Shown piece after piece: positions 6,698 to 11,985 of a stretch of DNA of 11,985 bases (the first letter of the stretch is position 1; every line of letters begins with the position of its first letter). The stretch is taken from NCBI GenBank assembly GCA_003559755.1, contig PWKM01000258.1, forward strand, positions 1-11,985. The letters run 5' to 3'. Made by a program: the position numbers and the translations under genes. This DNA is from Planctomycetota bacterium (GTDB taxonomy: Bacteria; Planctomycetota; PUPC01). Below the pieces are notes generated by a model that saw nothing but the letters and a program-made list of their open reading frames with translations, was not told where the DNA came from and did no database searches.

Positions 6698-7756
6698 TTG
6701 GCAAAGGTTTCCGCGACGAAACGGTTTCAGACCATCTTCCCAACCCTTGAGGATCAATGGGGCGAGCGTGAGCCGTACAAGGAGCGCCCCCCGCTCCAGC
6801 AGATTCTGATCACGTTATTGCTCGTTGACGGGAAGGAAGGCCCGGCCGAAAAGACTCTCGAACGGCTGCGAGAACACTTCGTCGACTTGAACGAGCTCCG
6901 CGTGAGCAACCCCGATCAATTGGACGAACTCCTGGGTGACCGCCATCCGCCCGGAGTCGGCAAGCAGATCGTCGATGCCCTGACGGGAATCTTCAATAAC
7001 ACGCAGACGATGACCCTGAAGTGGCTGATGGAACTCGATGCGGACGAGGCATTCGAGGAGTTGAGCCAACTCGAAAAGTTCCCCAGCCGGGCCATCGGCG
7101 AGCTCCTGATGGCTTGCTTCAGCTACGACAAGCTGCCGGCGACAGAGGGACTGCTCCGAGTCGCCGAGCGGACCGATATCGTCAGTCCCGGGGCCCCGGA
7201 AAGCCAGGCCCTGAGCTTGCGCCGCATCACCCCAAAGGATGACCGGGCGCGCATATTCCATGCGTTCGAGATGCACGCGGAGCGGATATGTACCCGGAAA
7301 GATTACGACTGCCCCAACTGCCCGGTCAAAGACCATTGCCCGACCGGGCAGGAGACGCTGGAACGGCTCCGGCTTCAGGAGGAGCAGGAGCAAGCGGCTC
7401 AGCAGGCGGAGGCCGCCCGGCTCAAGCGGAAGCTCGAGCGCGACAAGCGCACGGAGAAGCGGAGGGAAGAGGCGACCGCCAAGTTCAAAGAAACCATCAC
7501 GGCACGCAGTAAAGAGCTAAACATCGCCGTTAATGAAAAGAATAATAAGAGTAGCAAAGGCAAGAAGACCGGCAAAAAGAAGAGCCGCGCCAGGTCTTCG
7601 AAGAATACGGCCAAGATGGTCCAGGCACCGTCGCACGAGGTAAAAAGCAAGCCGGAAAAAAAGAAGAGCAGCCGCAAGGCCGGCGGGCAATCAAAAAGCA
7701 AAAAAAGCACGAAGAAGTCCGGTAACAGTTCGCCGAAAAAGAAAGGTAACCGCTAG
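6698..7756 (+). CDS. Endonuclease III-like Fe-S protein, catalytically degenerate, with lysine-rich tail
   Basis: The 352-aa protein starts at TTG. Residues 30-217 follow the endonuclease III (Nth) fold. The cluster loop C198-x6-C205-x2-C208-x5-C214 exactly matches the Nth [4Fe-4S] spacing. Aligned without gaps to E. coli Nth as I remember it, R131 replaces catalytic Lys120 and T149 replaces catalytic Asp138. The distance from this position to the first Cys is 49 in both. The hairpin LPGVG reads LEKFP, and the conserved SAQATD region reads LVDGKEG (41-47). It should therefore not be a normal bifunctional glycosylase/AP lyase; DNA or AP-site binding remains possible. Residues 218-265 are a charged, probably coiled-coil helix. 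Residues 284-352 are a disordered Lys/Ser tail (23 Lys, 4 Arg in 69 residues) like histone H1 tails. A PPGVGKQ stretch (84-90) resembles a hairpin but lies too far from the cluster. The gene has its own promoter and is followed by hisG. Fold assignment is good; function unknown. Confidence 0.88.
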   Translation: MAKVSATKRFQTIFPTLEDQWGEREPYKERPPLQQILITLLLVDGKEGPAEKTLERLREHFVDLNELRVSNPDQLDELLGDRHPPGVGKQIVDALTGIFNNTQTMTLKWLMELDADEAFEELSQLEKFPSRAIGELLMACFSYDKLPATEGLLRVAERTDIVSPGAPESQALSLRRITPKDDRARIFHAFEMHAERICTRKDYDCPNCPVKDHCPTGQETLERLRLQEEQEQAAQQAEAARLKRKLERDKRTEKRREEATAKFKETITARSKELNIAVNEKNNKSSKGKKTGKKKSRARSSKNTAKMVQAPSHEVKSKPEKKKSSRKAGGQSKSKKSTKKSGNSSPKKKGNR

Positions 7757-7812
7757 CAGCGGCCCGATAGATTCCATAGCTGCTGTGGTCGCCCGTGACA
7801 CAGAGAGGTCCA

Positions 7813-8679
7813 ATGATTCTTAAACTCGCACTCCCCTCCGGCAGCTTGCAGGTATCGACCTTCGACCTGATGGCCAATGCCGGCTTCGACATCGCCGTCG
7901 AGGGCAGATCGTATTACCCGTCGATCGACGACCCCGAGATCGAGGTCGTGCTGTTCCGCGCCCAGGAGGTCTCTCGTTACGTCGCCGACGGGGTGATGGA
8001 CGCGGGCCTCACCGGAATGGATTGGATTCTGGAGAACGGCTCGGACGTCGTAGAGGTGGCGGAACTGGTCTATTCCAAGCGGACCAGCCGGCCCGCCCGC
8101 TGGGTGCTCGCCGTGCCCGAGGAATCCCCCGTGCAGACGGTCGAAGACCTCGACGGGAAGGTGATCGCCACCGAGGCGGTGAACCTCACCCGCCGGTTCC
8201 TCGAAGAACACGGGGTGGACGCCCGCATCGAGTTCTCGTGGGGGTCGACCGAGGTGAAGGCGGGGATCGTGGACGCCATCGTCGAACTGACCGAGACCGG
8301 AAGCAGTCTGAGGTCCAACCGCCTGCGGGTGGTCGCCGAACTCATCCGCACCACACCGCGCCTCATCGCCAACAAAGACGCCTGGGCCGACGAATGGAAG
8401 CGCAAGAAGATAGGCGATCTGGCCACCCTGCTGAAAAGCGCAATCGTCGCTCGGAGCAAGGTCGTACTCAAGTTGAACTCGCCGGAACAGGCACTGGACC
8501 AGGTGCTCGAACTGCTCCCCGCCCTGCACACCCCCACCGTCTCGCCGCTCGCCGACAAAGGATGGTACGCAGTCGAGACCGTCCTGAACGAGTGGGAAGC
8601 CAGGGAGCTGATCCCCGAACTGAAACGCGTCGGGGCCGAGGGGATCATCGAGTTCGGGCTCCACAAGGTCATCCCTTGA
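7813..8679 (+). CDS. hisG: ATP phosphoribosyltransferase, long form
   Basis: HisG (288 aa) condenses ATP with PRPP to phosphoribosyl-ATP, the first and feedback-controlled step of histidine synthesis in the cytoplasm. Its catalytic motifs are LPSGSL (7-12), GLTGMDWI (65-72) and the PRPP loop DAIVELTETGSSLRSN (154-169). Residues from about 215 to 288 form the C-terminal regulatory ACT-like domain. That makes it the long, histidine-inhibited hexameric form, which needs no HisZ partner. I start at ATG 7813 behind an AGAGAGG (4 nt spacing) rather than GTG 7795, which has no ribosome site and would add six residues before the family-typical N-terminus. It lies 56 bp after the endonuclease III-like gene and 23 bp before the TPR gene. 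No other his gene is in view. The motifs are intact and the identification is secure. Confidence 0.97.
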   Translation: MILKLALPSGSLQVSTFDLMANAGFDIAVEGRSYYPSIDDPEIEVVLFRAQEVSRYVADGVMDAGLTGMDWILENGSDVVEVAELVYSKRTSRPARWVLAVPEESPVQTVEDLDGKVIATEAVNLTRRFLEEHGVDARIEFSWGSTEVKAGIVDAIVELTETGSSLRSNRLRVVAELIRTTPRLIANKDAWADEWKRKKIGDLATLLKSAIVARSKVVLKLNSPEQALDQVLELLPALHTPTVSPLADKGWYAVETVLNEWEARELIPELKRVGAEGIIEFGLHKVIP

Positions 8680-8702
8680 GGAACGTACCGAGGTGACACA
8701 AC

Positions 8703-10439
8703 ATGCGGCGACTTACCCGGCAAGCGGCCTGGCTCTGTCTCGTCCTGCTGGCGGCGCCCGCAGCATCGGCCCGAGCAGGCACCCCTGAGGAAGAAGCCCG
8801 CCCGTTCGCAACGTTCTGCACGGCAATCCACACACGCATGGAGGGGAACGAGGCAGAGGCACTGAGGTTGCTCGAGGCGGCGCTCGAACTGGACCCCTAT
8901 TCGGCCCACATCCACATACATCTCGGCCGGCTTTATGAGTCAGGGATGGAGGACCACGACAAGGCGCGCTCCCACTTCCAGGCCGCACTGGAGATCGCCC
9001 CCGGCGACTTCCGGGCCAGTTACGGCATCGCCCGCTGGCTTCTCCGCCAGCGAAAATACGAGGAGGCCCGCGACCTCATCCTCGAAGCGGTCGACCGGCC
9101 CCAGGCAATACTGCCGCCCGAGACACTCGGGGATGCGTTCCGCGAACTCGCCACCCGGGCACACGCGCTCGGGCGCCTCGACGAGGCCGCCGAGTTCTAC
9201 GAACAGGCCGCACGGCGGACCAGGCGGCCCGCATACGTCCTGCTCTGCCTGGGCAGAGTCTACCGCCAGATGGACAAGCCCGAGCAGGCGGTGGACTCGT
9301 TCCGCCAGGTCCTGCGCTACGCCCCCTATTTCGCCCACACCCACCGCGAAATCTCGGACACCTTCCGGCAGATGGGCGAGTGGGCGCCCGCATTCGACGA
9401 GTTCATCGCCTACATGGACCACAGACACGGCCCCGGCCGGCAGATGCGGCTGATCCGCGAAGCGTCCCAACTCGCCATCAATGCCCGCAAACTTGACGAA
9501 GCCCGCGAACTCCAGCAAGAGCTGCTGGACCAGCTTTTGGTGACATACAGCCCGAACAACGCCTCGGCCCATCAATGCAAGGACATCGCACACATCCTCC
9601 GCCAGATGGGCCGGCATGAGCGAGCGGTCCCCTACCTCGAAAAAGCCGTCCAGTCGGCCGACGCCGACCTGAAGCCGCCCCTGCAGATGGAACTCGCCGA
9701 GCTGTACGAGGAGCTCGGGCGCACCGAAGACGCCGTTCGGACGCTCGACCGGGCGATCGAGGCGATCGAGCCCGCGGGCTCCGTCCGCTACAGGGCACAA
9801 AAGAGCGCCATCCTCGAGGCGGCCGGCGAGCACGAGCGGGCACTCGACGCACTGCTGGACATCCTCGATATCCCCGGCCAGGAGGCGGTTGGGCACGACC
9901 ACATCGGCCGGTTCCACGGTCGGCGCGACGCCACGTCCGAGGCCATCCGCCACCTGACCGAAGCGGTGCGGCTGGCCGAGCCCGTCGAGAGCGGCCGGTA
10001 TCGTATTCACCTGAGCCGCGCCCTGGCCCACGCCGACCAGGCGGAAGAAGCGGAGGAGGTGCTCGTCGAAGCCAGACGCATCCTCCCGGACGACCCGGCG
10101 GTCAACAACGCACTCGGCTGGTTCTATGCCGAACGCGGGATCAAGCTGGCGGAGGCACGTCGGCTGGCGGAGAAGGCCCTCGCCGTCGAGCCGCGCAATC
10201 CGTATTTCATGGACACACTCGGCTGGATTCACTTTCGACTGGGCGAGAACCAGAGGGCCCTGGACAAGCTGCGACGGGCCGCAGCGATGACCGACGACAG
10301 CACCATCCACGAGCACGTCGGCGATGTGTACAAGGCCATCGGCCAACAGGACAAGGCACGACGATACTGGCTGCGGGCACTGGAGATCGACCCCGACCGG
10401 GAAAGTGTCCGCCGAAAGCTGGACGACATCGAGGACTGA
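8703..10439 (+). CDS. Exported tetratricopeptide-repeat protein
   Basis: The protein has 578 aa. The N-terminus has a Sec signal peptide: basic MRRLTRQ, a hydrophobic stretch at about 9-20, and a likely signal peptidase I cut after ASARA (about residue 25). No lipobox Cys follows, so it is probably soluble in the periplasm. Nearly all the rest is TPR helices from about 35 to 575, for example 67-100, 145-172, 178-208, 292-318, 328-355, 432-460, 466-497, 501-530 and 536-566. The final part (NNALGWFYAERG, MDTLGWIHFRLGE, HEHVGDVYKAIGQQDKARRYW) matches a recurring C-terminal pattern in envelope TPR proteins of the type seen in Pseudomonas PA4667. Such proteins act as assembly scaffolds. No catalytic domain is visible, so partner and role are unknown. 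The start is supported by AGGTGA 6 nt upstream. The 23-bp gap after hisG suggests co-transcription. Confidence 0.9.
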   Translation: MRRLTRQAAWLCLVLLAAPAASARAGTPEEEARPFATFCTAIHTRMEGNEAEALRLLEAALELDPYSAHIHIHLGRLYESGMEDHDKARSHFQAALEIAPGDFRASYGIARWLLRQRKYEEARDLILEAVDRPQAILPPETLGDAFRELATRAHALGRLDEAAEFYEQAARRTRRPAYVLLCLGRVYRQMDKPEQAVDSFRQVLRYAPYFAHTHREISDTFRQMGEWAPAFDEFIAYMDHRHGPGRQMRLIREASQLAINARKLDEARELQQELLDQLLVTYSPNNASAHQCKDIAHILRQMGRHERAVPYLEKAVQSADADLKPPLQMELAELYEELGRTEDAVRTLDRAIEAIEPAGSVRYRAQKSAILEAAGEHERALDALLDILDIPGQEAVGHDHIGRFHGRRDATSEAIRHLTEAVRLAEPVESGRYRIHLSRALAHADQAEEAEEVLVEARRILPDDPAVNNALGWFYAERGIKLAEARRLAEKALAVEPRNPYFMDTLGWIHFRLGENQRALDKLRRAAAMTDDSTIHEHVGDVYKAIGQQDKARRYWLRALEIDPDRESVRRKLDDIED

Positions 10440-10442
10440 CAC

Positions 10443-10476
10443 GGGCCGACGGAAGACAGGCCCCTCTGTCAAACAG
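10443..10476 (+). other. Overlapping short hairpins between the TPR gene and yebC
   Basis: Three short stems overlap here: GGGCC/GGCCC (10443-10447 with 10459-10463), GACAG/CTGTC (10455-10459 with 10466-10470) and CTGT/ACAG (10466-10469 with 10473-10476). The middle stem excludes the other two. No T-run follows, so this is not a standard intrinsic terminator. A leader structure for yebC is possible but the stems are only 4-5 bp. Confidence 0.2.
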
Positions 10477-10534
10477 TGATAAACGCGGAACGCACCTTCC
10501 GGGCGGCCGACCGCATACAACAAGAGGTACGATT

Positions 10535-11281
10535 ATGTCTGGACATTCTCACTGGGCGACCATCCGCCGTAAAAAGGGCGCGGCCGACGCAAAAAGGGGC
10601 CGGATGTTCTCGAAGTGCGCGAAACTGATCATGAGCGCGGCGCGGACCGGCGGAGCCGACCCCGACACCAACCTCCAACTCCGGTACGCCATCGAGGACG
10701 CCCAGGCGATCAACATGCCGAAAGAGAACATCGAGCGGGCCATCCTCAAGGGGGTCGGCGAGTTGGAGGGCCAGGAACTCGTGGGGGCCGTGTACGAGGG
10801 CTACGGCCCGGGCGGCTGCGCCATGCTGGTCGAGGCGGTGACCGACAACCGCAACCGGACCTCGGCGGCGGTCCGCCACATCTTCGAGAAGCACGGCGGC
10901 TCGCTGAGCGGAGCGGGCAGCGTGGCATGGATGTTCGAGACGAAGGGCGTGATCTCGGTCTCGACGGACTTCGTCGAAGAAGACATCCTGCTGGACGTGG
11001 CTCTCGAATCGGGGGCCGAAGATATCGAGAAGCTGGAGGACGCCTACGAAATCACCTGCGACCCGTCAAACTTCAGCGACCTGAAAGACGCACTCGAAAG
11101 CAAAGAGATCACAACCGATACCGCCGAGATCGCCAACATCGCAACCCAGAATATCTCCCCGTCGCTCGATGACGCCCGAAAGGCACTGGGCCTGATGGAG
11201 GACCTCGAGGACCACGACGACGTGCAGAAGGTATCTGCGAACTTTGATATCCCGGCCGAGCTTGTTGCGGAGGCGACATGA
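10535..11281 (+). CDS. yebC: YebC/PmpR (TACO1) family protein
   Basis: The 248-aa protein is full family length. The N-terminus SGHSHWATIRRKKGAADAKRG (2-22) is the family signature. NMPKENIERAI (60-70), YEGYGPGG (87-94) and TDNRNRT (102-108) also match, as does the acidic C-terminal part with residues such as YEITCDPSNFSDLK (169-182). YebC was long called a transcription regulator (PmpR). The mitochondrial homologue TACO1 and bacterial members have more recently been linked to translation of difficult sequences such as proline runs, so a ribosome-associated role is likely. The start is supported by AGAGG 7 nt upstream. In many bacteria yebC is beside ruvC; here it is instead coupled to a LOG-family gene by an ATGA overlap. 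No oddities in the conserved core. Confidence 0.97.
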   Translation: MSGHSHWATIRRKKGAADAKRGRMFSKCAKLIMSAARTGGADPDTNLQLRYAIEDAQAINMPKENIERAILKGVGELEGQELVGAVYEGYGPGGCAMLVEAVTDNRNRTSAAVRHIFEKHGGSLSGAGSVAWMFETKGVISVSTDFVEEDILLDVALESGAEDIEKLEDAYEITCDPSNFSDLKDALESKEITTDTAEIANIATQNISPSLDDARKALGLMEDLEDHDDVQKVSANFDIPAELVAEAT

Positions 11282-11970
11282 CGACACCAATCAAACCCGG
11301 GCCGCGTTCCGGCCTCGAATTCGACACCTGGCGAGTCCTGCGGGTGATGGCCGAACTGGTCGAGGGCTTCGAAACGATGGCCGCCATCGAAAAGGCCGTC
11401 AGTATATATGGCGCGGCCCGAGCCCGGCAGGACGACAAGTACTACCGGCTCACCGAAGAGATCGCCGAGACCCTGGGCCGGGGCGGATACGCCATCATCT
11501 CCGGCGGCGGGCCCGGGATCATGGAAGCGGCGAACAAGGGGGCTCGCACCGCGGGCGTCGAATCGATCGCCCTGAACATCGGACTGCCCCAGGAACAGGA
11601 GCCGAACCCGTACGCCAACATCTCGATGGACTTCCGCTACTTCTTCACCCGCAAGGTAATGTTCGTCAAATACGCCAATGCGTTTGTCGTGATGCCGGGC
11701 GGCTATGGCACGTTCGACGAGTGCTTCACCGCACTGACCCTCATCCAGACCAGGCGGTCGTACAAGGTCCCCCTCATATTGGTCGACAGGGAGTTCTGGG
11801 GCGGGATGTACGACTGGCTCCAAACCTCCGTCGAGCGCGGCTACCTGGACGAGAACGACCGGGACCTGATCACTTTCAGCGACGACCCCGGCGAGATCCT
11901 GCAGATCGTCCTGGAGGCCGATCGGAAGGCGGAGGAGAAGAAGAAGGAAGAGGAGGGGGAGAAGAAGTAG
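11278..11970 (+). CDS. LOG-family (TIGR00730) nucleotide 5'-monophosphate phosphoribohydrolase
   Basis: The protein has 230 aa. The Rossmann-like LOG core spans about 40-212, with SGGGPGIMEAANKGA (75-89) and the family signature PGGYGTFDE (140-148). FFTRKVMF (122-129) supplies the conserved Arg/Lys near the active site. LOG proteins, once annotated as lysine decarboxylases, remove ribose 5'-phosphate from nucleoside monophosphates such as AMP or cytokinin nucleotides. E148 and R125 are the likely catalytic residues by family analogy. The N-terminal 40 residues (with FDTWRVLRVMAELVEGFE) mark the longer bacterial branch rather than the short YvdD type. Residues 215-230 are a highly charged Lys/Glu tail of unknown use. 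The ATG overlaps the yebC TGA as ATGA, with GGAGG (11269-11273) upstream inside yebC, so the two are probably translated together. The physiological substrate is unknown. Confidence 0.94.
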   Translation: MTTPIKPGPRSGLEFDTWRVLRVMAELVEGFETMAAIEKAVSIYGAARARQDDKYYRLTEEIAETLGRGGYAIISGGGPGIMEAANKGARTAGVESIALNIGLPQEQEPNPYANISMDFRYFFTRKVMFVKYANAFVVMPGGYGTFDECFTALTLIQTRRSYKVPLILVDREFWGGMYDWLQTSVERGYLDENDRDLITFSDDPGEILQIVLEADRKAEEKKKEEEGEKK

Positions 11971-11985
11971 CTTCGCCGGGCTCCG

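Noticed and set aside
6947..6967. PPGVGKQ (residues 84-90) as the real catalytic helix-hairpin-helix of the endonuclease III-like protein
   Set aside because: It lies 108 residues before the first cluster Cys, against 67 in E. coli Nth, while the 125-149 segment gives the right distance without gaps. It also has no Lys at the catalytic position.
7750..7784. Inverted repeats at the end of the endonuclease III-like gene (CCGCTAGCAGCGG, and AGCAGC with GCTGCT) as a terminator
   Set aside because: The stems are 5-6 bp, the second has an 18-nt loop, and no T-run follows, so it does not qualify as an intrinsic terminator.
8940..10523. A 527-codon minus-strand frame opposite the TPR gene
   Set aside because: The TPR gene has a signal peptide, regular repeats and a ribosome site. 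The antisense product shows no domain and is explained by codon bias.
1..11985. Defence system, prophage, insertion sequence or CRISPR array
   Set aside because: No repeats with spacers, transposase, integrase, terminal inverted repeats or known defence domains are visible; the gene content is chromosomal housekeeping plus the radical SAM-PHP pair.

Overview
The window is a GC-rich, gene-dense stretch of chromosome, most likely from a Gram-negative-type bacterium. A TatC and a Sec signal peptide show an export-competent envelope. The GC-biased third positions, the lysine/serine-rich tail on one protein and the gene content would fit a planctomycete or related candidate-phylum lineage. That placement is inference only, because there is no rRNA or other strong phylogenetic marker here. 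I see no phage, insertion sequence, tRNA, rRNA or CRISPR array.

Left part (1-2016, minus strand): a two-gene unit reads leftward. A B12-binding-type radical SAM protein comes first. Its TGA stop overlaps (ATGA) the start of a PHP-type metallohydrolase of the DUF3604-like kind, which runs off the left edge of the window. The 212-bp gap at 2017-2228 is a divergent promoter region. It serves this unit leftward (perfect TTGACA -35) and mfd rightward (perfect TATAAT -10, so close to the ATG that the mRNA may be leaderless).

Middle (2229-6591, plus strand): mfd (transcription-repair coupling factor), a 193-bp gap with a weak candidate basic mini-ORF, then tatC starting at a GTG behind an AGGAGG.

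Right part (6634-11970, plus strand): a good sigma70-type promoter (TTGATT-16-TATAAT) drives a TTG-started gene. Its product is an endonuclease III-like protein that keeps the four-Cys [4Fe-4S] loop. It appears to have lost the catalytic Lys and Asp and the Gly-x-Gly hairpin, and it carries a histone-H1-like lysine-rich tail. Next come long-form hisG, an exported TPR protein, yebC, and a LOG-family nucleotide phosphoribohydrolase coupled to yebC by an ATGA overlap.

Most of the window is housekeeping: repair, protein export, histidine synthesis and translation regulation. The most unusual item is the degenerate endonuclease III-like/lysine-tail protein. Its promoter shares an identical 11-bp core (GATATAATGGA) with that of mfd. 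The second is the coupled radical SAM/PHP pair, whose substrate cannot be read from sequence.
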